Assembly (NCBI RefSeq): GCF_025938095.1
Contig: NZ_JAPCZF010000001.1
Location: 1,154,905-1,218,904, forward strand
Length of the DNA: 64,000 nucleotides
From: Novosphingobium sp. JCM 18896
GTDB taxonomy: Bacteria > Pseudomonadota > Alphaproteobacteria > Sphingomonadales > Sphingomonadaceae
Direction of reading: 5' to 3'
The notes below the pieces were generated by a model. That model worked only from the letters and a program-made list of their open reading frames with translations. It did not search any database and was not told the origin of the DNA. How positions within the stretch are numbered: position 1 is the stretch's first letter; each line of letters starts with the position of its first letter. The position numbers were made by a program, and so were the translations under genes. Below are positions 35,054-44,440 of the stretch, in pieces.

Positions 35054-36436
35054 ATGACCGCGGCCGAAGCCACCCCCGAACTCGACGTTCCCTCCCCCCA
35101 CGACACCGCCTTCCTCGGCCATCCCAAGGGCCTCGGCTATCTCGCTTTCGTCGAGGGCTGCGAGCGGTTCTCGTACTATTCGATGCAGACCTTGCTCGTG
35201 CTCTACATGGTCAAGTACCTGCTGCTGCCCGAACATATCGGCGGCGTGATTGGGCTCGATTGGCTGCGCGCCAACTACTACACCGGGCTCGAGGGGCAGC
35301 CGCTCGCTTCGGCCCTGTTCGGCGACTACACCGCGCTGGTCTACCTGACCCCGATCCTCGGCGGCGTGATCGCCGACCGCTGGCTCGGCCGGCGCAGCAC
35401 GCTGATCCTCGGGGGTCTTGTCATGGCGCTCGGCCATTTCCTCATGGCCTTCGAGGGATCGTTCCTCTTCGCGCTGCTGGCGCTGGTGGTCGGCGTCGGC
35501 CTGTTCAAGGGCAACATCGCCAGCCAGGTGGGCGAGCTCTATTCGGAGAGCGACCTGCGCCGCGCGATGGCCTTCCAGATCTTCTACATCGCGATCAACG
35601 TCAGCGTCATCGCCGCGCCACTGGTCTCGGGCACCCTGGGCGAGAAGCTCGGCTGGCACTGGGGCTTCGGCGCCGCTGGCGTGGTCATGGTGATCGGCCT
35701 GCTGGTCTACCTCGCAGCCGCGCCCTGGCTCCCTGCCGACAACCGCCCCGCAAAGGGAGCGACGAAGGCCGAGCGCGCGAAGATGCAGGGCAACGACTGG
35801 CTGCGCCTGCTCGCGGTGATCCTGCTCGTGCCGATCCTCGCCATGTCGCTGCTGACCAACCAGCAGATCTTCAACGCCTACCTCGTCTGGGCCGACCAGC
35901 ACTTCCAGCTGACCTTCATGGGCCAGACCCTGCCGACCAGCTGGATGATCACGATCGACGCCACCTTCAGCTTCTCGATGCTGGTCGCCGTCGCGCTGTT
36001 CTGGAAGTGGTGGAGCACCAAGTGGCGCGAGCCCGACGACTTCACCAAGATGATCATCGGCAGCCTGTTCTCGATGGCGGGCGGCGCCTGCCTGTTCATG
36101 GCCGCAGCGACGCAGGGCGGCGGCAAGATCGGGCTGTTCTGGCCGGTGATGTTCCACCTGCTCAACTCGATCGCCTTCTCGCACATCCTGCCCGTCAGCC
36201 TGGCGCTATTCTCGCGCCTCGCCCCCAAGGCGATCAATGCGACCGTGCTCGGCATCTATTACCTGGCCTTCTTTGCCGCGAACAAGATCGTCGGCACGGT
36301 CGGCGGTTGGTACTCGTCGATGCCGACGACGAGCTTCTGGCTGATGCACATCGGCGCGGCGGGCGTCGGCCTGATCGCCTTCACCGTGTTCAAGCTGCTG
36401 GTCGCGCCGAAGCTGCTGAAAGAGGCGGCCGCCTAA
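35054..36436 (+). CDS. POT-family proton-coupled peptide transporter
   Basis: An inner-membrane di/tripeptide-proton symporter of 460 residues with about 12-14 helices. The first helix shows the ExxER motif in FVEGCERFSYYSMQTLLVLY, and the second motif GGVIADRWLGRRSTLILGG is typical of the MFS/PTR2 loop. A basic cytoplasmic linker (DNRPAKGATKAERAKMQGND) divides the halves. The stop overlaps the convergent DUF488 stop by 4 nt (CTAA). Confidence 0.93.
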   Translation: MTAAEATPELDVPSPHDTAFLGHPKGLGYLAFVEGCERFSYYSMQTLLVLYMVKYLLLPEHIGGVIGLDWLRANYYTGLEGQPLASALFGDYTALVYLTPILGGVIADRWLGRRSTLILGGLVMALGHFLMAFEGSFLFALLALVVGVGLFKGNIASQVGELYSESDLRRAMAFQIFYIAINVSVIAAPLVSGTLGEKLGWHWGFGAAGVVMVIGLLVYLAAAPWLPADNRPAKGATKAERAKMQGNDWLRLLAVILLVPILAMSLLTNQQIFNAYLVWADQHFQLTFMGQTLPTSWMITIDATFSFSMLVAVALFWKWWSTKWREPDDFTKMIIGSLFSMAGGACLFMAAATQGGGKIGLFWPVMFHLLNSIAFSHILPVSLALFSRLAPKAINATVLGIYYLAFFAANKIVGTVGGWYSSMPTTSFWLMHIGAAGVGLIAFTVFKLLVAPKLLKEAAA

Positions 36437-36867
36437 GGCTTGAGATCGACCACCGCGAAATCAGGGAGCAGCGCCTCGATCAGCAGGCTGCGATGGCACT
36501 CGCGCGCCTCGCGTTCGTAGCAGAGCAGCGCGACGCGCTTCTCGCCCGCGAGGTCACGCAGCTGCGCCATGGCGGCCAGCGCCTCGGGCAGTTCGAGCTG
36601 GCCGGCGTAGACCTGAGACAAGGTCGCATGATCGCCGCGGCGCGCGGCCGCCCTGCCCTCGGCCGGCGTGCCGAGCGGTTTCATGTGGCGATATTCGATC
36701 CCGGCTTCCCGCGCCGCCGCGGCCAGCACCGACTTCGAGAAGCCCGGCCGGCGCGACAGCGGCAGGTAGCGAATGTCGGCAAGCACCTCGACCCCGGCCG
36801 CGTTAAGCGCCGCGGTCACGTCGTCGACGCGCGCCTGTTCGTAGCCGATGGTCCAGATCGTGGGCAT
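36433..36867 (-). CDS. DUF488 domain protein
   Basis: A 144-residue protein with the DUF488 signature: MPTIWTIGYEQ at the start, LADIRYLPLSRRPGFSK and the C-terminal VALLCYEREARECHRSLL, where a cysteine precedes a C-H-R. Biochemical function is unknown; the C-x5-8-C-HR pattern suggests a catalytic or metal site. Start at ATG 36867 was chosen over an upstream codon at 36912 because of the conserved N-terminus. Confidence 0.88.
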   Translation of the reverse strand: MPTIWTIGYEQARVDDVTAALNAAGVEVLADIRYLPLSRRPGFSKSVLAAAAREAGIEYRHMKPLGTPAEGRAAARRGDHATLSQVYAGQLELPEALAAMAQLRDLAGEKRVALLCYEREARECHRSLLIEALLPDFAVVDLKP

Positions 36868-37057
36868 GATGGGAAGGTAAGGTGCCTGAGGCCGTCTGCA
36901 AGCGACAGCCAAACTTCACGAAGTTCACGCGTGCGGCGCATGGAGATTTTTTCCGGTGAGTCGCATCACCGGGCAGATTGGAGCTGAAAATCAGCAGGTT
37001 GGACGATGAGAAAGAACGAGAGCGATCTTCTCACCTGAACGCGGTGTAGGAAAGGCC

Positions 37058-37858
37058 TCAGCCGAACAGCGCCACCGACTGCATGCCCGCGAGCATCGGC
37101 GTGCCGGCGTCGTTCCAGATCGCCATGCGCTGGCTCGAACAGCCGGCCTCGGCATAGTCGGCACGCGAGCGCAGCAGCCACCAGCCGTCGCGCGTTGCGG
37201 GCGCCGGGGTCAGCAGGTTGACCTGCCATTGCATCGTCGAGACGGGTGTCGCCGGGGTCAGCAAGGACATCACGCCCGGCGGCAGGGCGTCGGCGCAGAG
37301 CACGAGCTCGACCATCGGATCGAGCGCCGCACGATCGCGCGCGCGCACCCACCAGCACATCTCAGGGCGCTTGTCCTCGCTGCCCAAGCCGCCATTTCTG
37401 GGAAGCGCGAAGCGCACGTCGAAATTGTGGCGCAGGAACGAGGGGCCGCGGTCGTTGACGAAGCCCTTGGCCTCATCGACCGGGATCAGTTCCGCAGGCA
37501 CCGGCCGGTCATTGACGTGAATCGCACTCGCGACCGGCCCCATGAAGACGAAGCTGGCGGTGAAGGCGACTTCGCCCTCTCGCAGGACTTCGGCGGCCAT
37601 CCAGGTGGCGTTGCGCCCGCGCCGAACCTGCCGCGCCCTCACCTCGACTTCGCCGAACACCGGCGCGATCATCGAGACCTGGGCCGAACGCAGCGGCGGT
37701 AGATCCTCCCCCGCCTCGATCGCGGTGGCCAGGGCTAGCGCGGTCGAGAAGCCGCCATAGGCGGTACGCCCCTGGTGCCAGTCCTCGGTAACGACGTAAG
37801 TGCGGCGGCCGGGCTCACCGCCCGCGCCCGCCAGGATTTCGGAGAAGGCTGTCGACAT
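37058..37858 (-). CDS. Acyl-CoA thioesterase family protein (double hotdog, TesB-like)
   Basis: A 266-residue protein with two hotdog halves. The N-terminal part has YVVTEDWHQGRTAYGGFSTA with an LRSAQVSMIAPVFGEVEVR strand, and the C-terminal part ends QRMAIWNDAGTPMLAGMQSV, as in TesB-like thioesterases (Thioesterase_4-like). It probably hydrolyses acyl-CoAs; chain length is not evident. A ribosome site AGGGGAAG precedes the ATG at 37858; the frame runs 12 codons further. The DUF2490 gene lies 49 nt upstream on the same strand. Confidence 0.85.
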   Translation of the reverse strand: MSTAFSEILAGAGGEPGRRTYVVTEDWHQGRTAYGGFSTALALATAIEAGEDLPPLRSAQVSMIAPVFGEVEVRARQVRRGRNATWMAAEVLREGEVAFTASFVFMGPVASAIHVNDRPVPAELIPVDEAKGFVNDRGPSFLRHNFDVRFALPRNGGLGSEDKRPEMCWWVRARDRAALDPMVELVLCADALPPGVMSLLTPATPVSTMQWQVNLLTPAPATRDGWWLLRSRADYAEAGCSSQRMAIWNDAGTPMLAGMQSVALFG

Positions 37859-37907
37859 GGCTTCCCCTTGGCACGAGCCAGGGGACGCGGACAAGTCGGC
37901 TCGGTAT

Positions 37908-38597
37908 TCAGGGTCGCAGCATCAGGTTGACCGCGAAGATGTGATCCATCTGATCGCGCCCGACCGGCGTTTTCACGTACTGGTTGAGATAGCCGGTCTC
38001 GACCGTCGACTTGCCCGACAGCGGCAGTTCGACGCCGGCGAAGCTGCGCACGCGATCGAGCCCGCTGCGCGCGCCCCAGTCGGTATCGTTGAGCGCGACG
38101 AAGCTCTCGACCCAGCCGAGCAGCGCCACCTTGCTGCCCTTCTTCACGGGAACCGCCGCGCGGATCATCTGGCGCACCCGCCAGCCCGTGTCGTCGCCGG
38201 TCGACAGCCAGCGCTGTTCGAGCCGCGTGCGCGACGACAGTGCGACGCCGCCCGGCTTGCCGAGCGACCAGTTGACCTGCTGGAACGAGCGGTGCTCGCG
38301 CGTCTCCAGCCCGTTCGCCGGCCGAGTGCGGACGTTGGCATAGCCCTGGTAGACGCTGACCTTGTCGCTGAGCTTCACGCCGAGCGCGCCGCGGATCATC
38401 ATCTGCGAGAGCTCCGACGCATCGTTGCCGAAGCGCGGCTGCAGTTCGAGGAAATAGACGAGGTCGTCCTTGATCGGCCCCTGCGCCACGGTCTGCTGCC
38501 AGACCTGGCCATCGTGCCGGGTCTCGGCCCGCGCGGGCGCGGCTGCCAGGGTCGCGGCGGCGAGCGAGAGGGCGGCGATCGAACGCAGGGGAAGCAT
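37908..38597 (-). CDS. DUF2490 outer-membrane/periplasmic protein
   Basis: A 229-residue exported protein with a signal peptide cleaved after APARA. The mature part alternates short strands of beta-barrel type (DLVYFLELQPRFGNDASELS, VALSSRTRLEQRWLS, STVETGYLNQYVKTP) and ends in VNLMLRP, matching the DUF2490 family of putative small outer-membrane barrels. Function is unknown. Confidence 0.82.
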   Translation of the reverse strand: MLPLRSIAALSLAAATLAAAPARAETRHDGQVWQQTVAQGPIKDDLVYFLELQPRFGNDASELSQMMIRGALGVKLSDKVSVYQGYANVRTRPANGLETREHRSFQQVNWSLGKPGGVALSSRTRLEQRWLSTGDDTGWRVRQMIRAAVPVKKGSKVALLGWVESFVALNDTDWGARSGLDRVRSFAGVELPLSGKSTVETGYLNQYVKTPVGRDQMDHIFAVNLMLRP

Positions 38598-38669
38598 GTC
38601 GCACCCTCTAGTCCCACCAGCACCGCGCGTCGTGTTACGAAAGATTGCTGAAAGCCAGCACTGGGCCCG

Positions 38670-38830
38670 CCACCCTCACCGCTGCGACTAGGTTCGCCTC
38701 CGGCTCACCAAGTCTCGCTGCCTCTCCCGCCAGCGGGAGAGGGGTTAGGTAACGCACCCTTCTCCCGTTGGCGGGAGAAGGATAGCGCAGCTTGCCGCGG
38801 CAGCGGCTAGTGGAGCTTGGATGAGGGTGG
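38670..38830. repeat. Composite palindromic repeat (CTCTCCCGCC type)
   Basis: An outer CCACCCTCAC/GAGGGTGG pair encloses two hairpins: CCTCTCCCGCC/GGCGGGAGAGG-like (38721-38742) and TTCTCCCG/CGGGAGAA (38760-38779). The layout resembles the other palindromic elements here but the boxes differ, so it is a separate family of non-coding dispersed repeat. It occupies most of the gap between csaA and the DUF2490 gene. Confidence 0.7.
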
Positions 38831-38862
38831 TCTCGCGCCACGTTCGCCGGCGGGAGATTCCC

Positions 38863-39234
38863 TCAGAACAGCCGCGAGCCGTTGGGCACGGCCTGGTCGG
38901 GCGCGAACAGCACGACGCGGCCTTCGGTATCGGCGAAGCCCAGGGTCAGCACCTCGGACAGCGCCTTGCCGATCTGCCGCGGCGGAAAGTTGACCACCGC
39001 CGCGACCTGGCGGCCGATCAGCGCCTCGGCTTCGTAGAGCGCGGCGATCTGCGCGCAGCTCTTCTTCACGCCGATCGTCGCACCGAAATCGATGCGCAAT
39101 TTGAGGCTGGGCTTGCGCGCCTCGGGAAAGGGCTCGGCCGCGACCACCGTGCCCACCCGCACGTCGACCGCCAGGAAATCGGCGAAATCGATCGTCTCTG
39201 CGGGGGGCGCGGCCGGGTCGTGGTCGAGGTGCAC
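38863..39234 (-). CDS. csaA: tRNA-binding-domain protein CsaA
   Basis: A 123-residue single tRNA_bind (OB-fold) protein related to the MetRS C-terminal domain: DFLAVDVRVGTVVAAEPFPE, then LKLRIDFGATIGVKKSCAQI and QVAAVVNFPPRQIG. CsaA is thought to bind tRNA or act as an export-related chaperone. Its GTG start at 39234 directly follows the TAA of pccA with no spacer, so it is probably translated by read-on ribosomes. Confidence 0.92.
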   Translation of the reverse strand: MHLDHDPAAPPAETIDFADFLAVDVRVGTVVAAEPFPEARKPSLKLRIDFGATIGVKKSCAQIAALYEAEALIGRQVAAVVNFPPRQIGKALSEVLTLGFADTEGRVVLFAPDQAVPNGSRLF

Positions 39235-41256
39235 TTATTCCAGCTCGAGGATGATCGCATCCACGGCCAGGCTCTCGCCGGCCTTGGCGTTGACCTTCTT
39301 GACCGTCGCCGACTTCTCGGCGCGCAGGATGTTCTCCATCTTCATCGCCTCGACCACGGCGAGCGGCTGGCCGGCTTCGACCTTGTCGCCTTCCTGGACG
39401 CTCAGCGAGACGAGCAGGCCCGGCATCGGGCAGATGAGGAACTTCGAGAGATCCGGCGGGATCTTTTCGATCATGTGACCGGCGAGATGCGCGATCGAGG
39501 CCGGCAGGACCTCGACCTTGTGGATCGCACCGCGCGTGGTGACCTTGAGGCCCGTGCGCGTCGGCTCGATCTTGATGCCGATCGGTTCGCCGTCGATCTC
39601 GGCCGCGATCAGCTTGTCGCCGGGGGTATATTCCATGACCAGATCGACGATTTCGCCGTCGACGGTCACTTCCTCGTCACCCAGGGTCACCGCGAAGGTC
39701 TTGGCGCCGATCTTGACCGCCCACTCGTGCGGCGGCGGCAGGTGATGCGCGAGCTGGTTGTCGATCTGGCGCGCGCGGTCGGCACGGGCCGTGGCGACGA
39801 AGCCCGCGACCGCGGCGATCTTGGTGCGCAGCTCGTCCGAAGCGGCGGCGCCGTGGAAGCCCTCGGGATATTCCTCGGCGATGAAGCCGGTGGTCAGCTC
39901 GCCCGAGCGGAAGCGCGGGTGCTGCATGATCGCCGAGACGAAATCGATGTTGTGGCCCAGGCCCTCGATCTCGAAGCTGTCGAGCGCGGCAACCTGAAGA
40001 TCGGCCGCCTCGTCGCGGGTCTTGCCCCAGGTGATCAGCTTGGCGATCATCGGGTCGTAGAACATCGACACTTCGCCGCCTTCGTAGACGCCGTCGTCGA
40101 CGCGGATGCCGTCGACGCCGCGGCGCCCATTCTCTTCGCCGTCATCGGTCCAGCCGTCGACGGGCGGACGATAGCGGGTCAGGCGACCGGTCGAGGGCAG
40201 GAAGCCGCGATAGGGGTCTTCGGCATAGACGCGGTTCTCGATCGACCAGCCGTCGATCTTCACGTCCTTCTGGCCGAAGGCCAGCTTTTCGCCATAGGCG
40301 ACGCGGATCATCTGTTCGACCAGGTCGACGCCGGTGATCGCTTCGGTGACGGGATGCTCGACCTGGAGACGCGTGTTCATCTCGAGGAAGTAGAAGCTCT
40401 CGCCGCTCGGATCGGCGCCCGAGACGATCAGCTCGACCGTGCCGGCGCTGTAGTAGCCCACGGCCTTCGACAGTGCGACGCACTGCTCGCCCATGGCCTT
40501 GCGCATCTTCTCGGTGACGAAAGGCGAAGGCGCCTCTTCGACGACCTTCTGGTGGCGGCGCTGGATCGAGCACTCACGCTCGTTGAGGTAGAGCACGTTG
40601 CCGTGCTTGTCGCCGAGGATCTGAATCTCGATGTGGCGCGGGTTGAGGATGAACTTCTCGATGAAGACGCGGTCGTCACCGAACGAGTTCAGGCCCTCGC
40701 GCTTGACGGACTCGAAGCCCTCTCGGACGTCCTTCTCGTCGTAGGCCAGGCGCATGCCCTTGCCTCCGCCGCCGGCCGAAGCCTTCATCATCACCGGATA
40801 GCCGATCTCGTTCGAGATGCGCACCGCGTGCTCGGTGTCCTCGATCTCGCCGACGAAGCCGGGAACGACGTTGACGCCGGCTTCCTTGGCGAGCTTCTTG
40901 GATTCGATCTTGTCGCCCATCGCGGCGATCGCGCGCACCGGGGGGCCGATGAACTCGATGCCCTCGGCGGCGAGCTGCTCGGCGAACGAGGTGCGCTCGG
41001 ACAGGAAGCCGTAGCCCGGGTGTACCGCTTCGGCGCCGGTCTGCTTGCAGGCGGCGATGATCTTGTCGGCGATCAGGTAGGACTGGGCCGCGGGCGAAGG
41101 GCCGATGTGCACGGCCTCGTCAGCCATCTGCACGAAGGGGGCGCGCGCGTCGGCGTCCGAGTAGACGGCGACGGTCTGGATACCCATGCGGCGCGCGGTC
41201 TTGATGACCCGGCAGGCGATCTCGCCGCGGTTGGCGATGAGGATTTTCTTGAACAC
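39235..41256 (-). CDS. pccA: Propionyl-CoA carboxylase alpha subunit (biotin carboxylase + biotin carrier)
   Basis: Carboxylates its own biotin with ATP and bicarbonate for transfer to propionyl-CoA by PccB. The protein is 673 residues: biotin-carboxylase domain from ILIANRGEIACRVIKTARRM, ATP-grasp loop KASAGGGGKGMRLAY, and a C-terminal biotinyl domain with EAMKMEN (biotin on Lys639). The BT linker domain between is present. The GTG at 41256 is the usual start. It lies in the same strand order as pccB and the mutase, 68 nt after the YdcZ-like gene. Confidence 0.95.
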   Translation of the reverse strand: MFKKILIANRGEIACRVIKTARRMGIQTVAVYSDADARAPFVQMADEAVHIGPSPAAQSYLIADKIIAACKQTGAEAVHPGYGFLSERTSFAEQLAAEGIEFIGPPVRAIAAMGDKIESKKLAKEAGVNVVPGFVGEIEDTEHAVRISNEIGYPVMMKASAGGGGKGMRLAYDEKDVREGFESVKREGLNSFGDDRVFIEKFILNPRHIEIQILGDKHGNVLYLNERECSIQRRHQKVVEEAPSPFVTEKMRKAMGEQCVALSKAVGYYSAGTVELIVSGADPSGESFYFLEMNTRLQVEHPVTEAITGVDLVEQMIRVAYGEKLAFGQKDVKIDGWSIENRVYAEDPYRGFLPSTGRLTRYRPPVDGWTDDGEENGRRGVDGIRVDDGVYEGGEVSMFYDPMIAKLITWGKTRDEAADLQVAALDSFEIEGLGHNIDFVSAIMQHPRFRSGELTTGFIAEEYPEGFHGAAASDELRTKIAAVAGFVATARADRARQIDNQLAHHLPPPHEWAVKIGAKTFAVTLGDEEVTVDGEIVDLVMEYTPGDKLIAAEIDGEPIGIKIEPTRTGLKVTTRGAIHKVEVLPASIAHLAGHMIEKIPPDLSKFLICPMPGLLVSLSVQEGDKVEAGQPLAVVEAMKMENILRAEKSATVKKVNAKAGESLAVDAIILELE

Positions 41257-41324
41257 GTCCTACCCTTCTTTCCATTGCCTGCCGCCGAGCGGCCGGCACG
41301 AACTATTCGAAAATTCGCCGATGC

Positions 41325-41786
41325 TCAAACCGGCTTTCGCGCCAGGTAGATACCCAGCGCCATGACCGCGACACCCATCAGGCGCCGCGGCGTGACAATC
41401 GCCTGCGCCGCACTCAGCAGACCGAAGTGATCGACCGTCGCCGCCGCAACCACCTGGCCCAGCAGCACGAAGAACACCGCATTGCCCACGCCGATGCGCG
41501 GGCCGGCCCAGGTAATCGAGGCGATGTAGGAGACCACCACCAGCGCGCCGAGATAGAAATACGGCGGAATGCCGCGGAACTTCTCGATCGCGGGGAAGCC
41601 GCCGTTGGCCATCATCAACCCGAACGACAGCACCAGCCCGAAGCAGAACAGCAGGAAGGTTGCCGCATAGGGGCTTTCGATCTGCCGCCCCAGCCCGCCA
41701 TTCAGCGCGGCCATCAGCGGAATGCTGACGCCCACGACGAACATCATCGCCGCGATACCGACGAAGCTGGCGGGGTTGCTCTGCAA
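41325..41786 (-). CDS. YdcZ-like (DUF606) DMT-superfamily membrane protein
   Basis: A 153-residue integral membrane protein with five predicted helices, the size of DUF606/YdcZ: VGIAAMMFVVGVSIPLMAAL, then LNGGLGRQIESPYAATFLL and an FVLLGQVVAAATVDHFGLL helix. Members may work as homodimers or fused pairs to transport small molecules. The start is TTG 41786, one base after the mutase stop, so it seems coupled to the propionyl-CoA operon. Substrate unknown. Confidence 0.82.
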   Translation of the reverse strand: MQSNPASFVGIAAMMFVVGVSIPLMAALNGGLGRQIESPYAATFLLFCFGLVLSFGLMMANGGFPAIEKFRGIPPYFYLGALVVVSYIASITWAGPRIGVGNAVFFVLLGQVVAAATVDHFGLLSAAQAIVTPRRLMGVAVMALGIYLARKPV

Positions 41787-41787
41787 C

Positions 41788-43962
41788 TTATTCGGCCGCT
41801 TCGAGTTCGCCCACCGGCGGCATGTTGTGGCCGAGCAGGCGCAGCACGTCGGCCGCGCATTCGACCACGTTCGAGCCCGGGCCGTAGATGCCCTGGACGC
41901 CGGCGTTGCGCAGGTAGTCGTAATCCTGCGGCGGGATGACGCCGCCGGCGATGACCTTGATGTCGCTGCGGCCCTGGGCGCGCAGCAGCTGGATCAGCTC
42001 GGGGATCAGGGTCTTGTGGCCGGCCGCGAGGCTCGAGGCGCCGACGACGTCGACCTCGTTGTCGAGCGCCAGTACCACGGTTTCCTCGGGGGTCTGGAAC
42101 AGCGGGCCCGAAACGATGTCGAAGCCCATGTCGCCGAAAGCCGAGGCGATGACGTTGGCGCCGCGATCGTGGCCGTCCTGGCCCATCTTGGCGACGAGCA
42201 GCTTGGGCTTGCGGCCCAGGCGACGCGTGACCGCCTCGACGCCGTCGACCACGGCCTGCCAGCGGCTGTCACCCGCATAAGGCGCGGCATAGACGCCCTT
42301 CACCGGGGTCGGCTGGGTGCCGTAGCGGTTGAAGCTGTCTTCCATCGCCGACGAGATTTCGCCGAGCGTGGCGCGCGCGCGCGCGGCTTCGACCGCATGG
42401 GCCAGCAGGTTGTTCTCGATCGACTGCTCGCCGGCCGCGGCCTGACGCAGCGATTCCAGCGCGGCCTGGCACTTGGCCTCGTCGCGGTCGGCCTTCATCT
42501 TGTTGATGCGGGCGATCTGCGCTTCGCGGACCTTGGCGTTGTCGACCTCGAGCGTCTCGAGCAGGTCCTCGTTGGCGAGGCGGTACTTGTTGACGCCGAC
42601 GATGACGTCGTCACCGCGGTCGACGCGCGCCTGGCGGGCGGCGGCGGCGGTCTCGATCATCGCCTTGGGCCAGCCGGCGGCGACGGCCTTGGCCATGCCG
42701 CCTTCCTTCTCGACGCGCTCGATGATCTCCCAGGCCTGGTCGACCAGCTGCTGGGTCAGGCTCTCGATGTAGTAGCTACCACCCAGCGGATCGACGACAT
42801 TGCACATGCCGGTCTCTTCCTGGATGATGATCTGCGTGTTGCGGGCGATGCGCGCCGAGAAATCGGTCGGCAGCGCGATCGCCTCGTCGAGCGCGTTGGT
42901 GTGCAGCGACTGGGTGCCGCCCAGCATCGAGGCCATCGCTTCGATCGTCGTGCGGATGACGTTGTTGTAAGGGTCCTGCTCCTGCAGCGACACGCCCGAG
43001 GTCTGGCAGTGCGTGCGCAGCATCTTCGAACGCTCGTCCTTGGCGCCGAGATTGGTCATCACCCGGTGCCACAGCACGCGCGCGGCACGCAGCTTGGCGA
43101 CTTCCATGAAGAAGTTCATGCCGATGGCGAAGAAGAACGACAGGCGGCCGGCAAACTTGTCGATGTCGAGGCCCGAGGCGACGCCGTATTTCACATATTC
43201 CGCGCCATCGGCGATCGTGAAGGCCAGCTCCTGGACCTGCGTCGCGCCGGCTTCCTGCATGTGGTAGCCGGAGATCGAGATCGAGTTGAACTTCGGCATC
43301 TCGCGGCTGGTGTAGCCGAAGATGTCCGAGATGATCCGCATGCTCGGCTCGGGCGGGTAGATGTAGGTGTTGCGGACCATGAACTCCTTGAGGATGTCGT
43401 TCTGGATGGTCCCGTCGAGCAGCTTGCGCTCGACCCCCTGTTCCTCGCCGGCGACGATGAAGAAGGCGAGGATCGGAATCACCGCGCCGTTCATCGTCAT
43501 CGAGACCGACATCTGATCGAGCGGAATGCCGTCGAACAGGATCTTCATGTCCTCGACCGAGTCGATCGCCACACCGGCCTTGCCGACGTCGCCGACGACG
43601 CGCGGGTGGTCGCTGTCATAGCCGCGGTGGGTCGCGAGGTCGAAGGCGACCGACAGGCCCTTCTGGCCCGCAGCAAGGTTGCGGCGGTAGAACGCGTTCG
43701 ATTCCTCGGCGGTCGAGAAGCCCGCGTACTGGCGGATCGTCCAAGGACGGCCCGCATACATCGAGGCGCGCACGCCGCGCGTGAACGGCGCAAAGCCCGG
43801 CAGGCCCGGATCGACCGTGACGTCCTCGGCCGTGTAGAGCGGCTTGACCGCGATACCTTCGGGCGTGTTCCAGGTCAGGTCCTTGCCCTTGACCTCTTTC
43901 GCCTTCGCGGCTTCCCAGGCTTCGATCGTCGGCCCCGTTTCGCTCGTCGTTTTGTCGGTCAT
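41788..43962 (-). CDS. scpA: Methylmalonyl-CoA mutase
   Basis: A cobalamin-dependent isomerase converting (R)-methylmalonyl-CoA to succinyl-CoA. The protein is 724 residues: an N-terminal TIM-barrel substrate domain ([36 protein letters not shown]) and a C-terminal B12 domain with the DxHxxG motif [16 protein letters not shown], in which His598 replaces the cobalamin base. The single chain carries both domains, so it can act without a separate small subunit. Start at ATG 43962 ([10 protein letters not shown]); the frame is open 5 codons further. Confidence 0.96.
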   Translation of the reverse strand: MTDKTTSETGPTIEAWEAAKAKEVKGKDLTWNTPEGIAVKPLYTAEDVTVDPGLPGFAPFTRGVRASMYAGRPWTIRQYAGFSTAEESNAFYRRNLAAGQKGLSVAFDLATHRGYDSDHPRVVGDVGKAGVAIDSVEDMKILFDGIPLDQMSVSMTMNGAVIPILAFFIVAGEEQGVERKLLDGTIQNDILKEFMVRNTYIYPPEPSMRIISDIFGYTSREMPKFNSISISGYHMQEAGATQVQELAFTIADGAEYVKYGVASGLDIDKFAGRLSFFFAIGMNFFMEVAKLRAARVLWHRVMTNLGAKDERSKMLRTHCQTSGVSLQEQDPYNNVIRTTIEAMASMLGGTQSLHTNALDEAIALPTDFSARIARNTQIIIQEETGMCNVVDPLGGSYYIESLTQQLVDQAWEIIERVEKEGGMAKAVAAGWPKAMIETAAAARQARVDRGDDVIVGVNKYRLANEDLLETLEVDNAKVREAQIARINKMKADRDEAKCQAALESLRQAAAGEQSIENNLLAHAVEAARARATLGEISSAMEDSFNRYGTQPTPVKGVYAAPYAGDSRWQAVVDGVEAVTRRLGRKPKLLVAKMGQDGHDRGANVIASAFGDMGFDIVSGPLFQTPEETVVLALDNEVDVVGASSLAAGHKTLIPELIQLLRAQGRSDIKVIAGGVIPPQDYDYLRNAGVQGIYGPGSNVVECAADVLRLLGHNMPPVGELEAAE

Positions 43963-44002
43963 CGTTCCACTCTTCACATTAGGCCGTAACGCGAACGGCG
44001 GC

Positions 44003-44440
44003 TCAGTGCGCGCCCTTGGGCGTTTCCATGATCTCGGTCAGCTGGCCGCCCATGTCCTTCGGGTGGACGAAGAAGATGAGCGTGCCGTGCGCGCCGATGC
44101 GCGGCTCGCCGAGCACGCGCTTGCCCAGCTTCTCGAACCAGGCCTTGGCTTCGAGAATGTCGGGCACTTCGTAGCAGATGTGGTGCTGCCCCCCGAGCGG
44201 GTTCTTCTCAAGCCACTTGCCCACGGCGCTGTCGGCCGCGGTCGGCTGGAGCAGCTCGACCTGGGTGCCTTCGGTGCCGTTCTCGCCCGGCGTGTTGACG
44301 AAGCAGACGCGGACCTGTTGGCTCTCGAGCACGAAGGGCTCGGTGATGTCGGTCGCGCCCATGACGTCGCGGTAGAACGCGATCGAGGCGTCGAGATCGG
44401 GCGTCGCGACGCCGATGTGGTTCATGCGGCCGAGTTTCAT
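44003..44440 (-). CDS. mce: Methylmalonyl-CoA epimerase
   Basis: Interconverts (S)- and (R)-methylmalonyl-CoA, linking PccAB to the mutase. The protein is 145 residues of the VOC/glyoxalase fold with metal ligands in [30 protein letters not shown] and [14 protein letters not shown]. The ATG at 44440 overlaps the thiolase stop (ATGA). Confidence 0.95.
   Translation of the reverse strand: MKLGRMNHIGVATPDLDASIAFYRDVMGATDITEPFVLESQQVRVCFVNTPGENGTEGTQVELLQPTAADSAVGKWLEKNPLGGQHHICYEVPDILEAKAWFEKLGKRVLGEPRIGAHGTLIFFVHPKDMGGQLTEIMETPKGAH

Noticed and set aside
38821..41349. An 842-codon plus-strand frame opposite pccA
   Set aside because: It reads through the repeat element and the antisense strand of csaA and pccA; no motif, and the minus-strand genes have full catalytic motifs.
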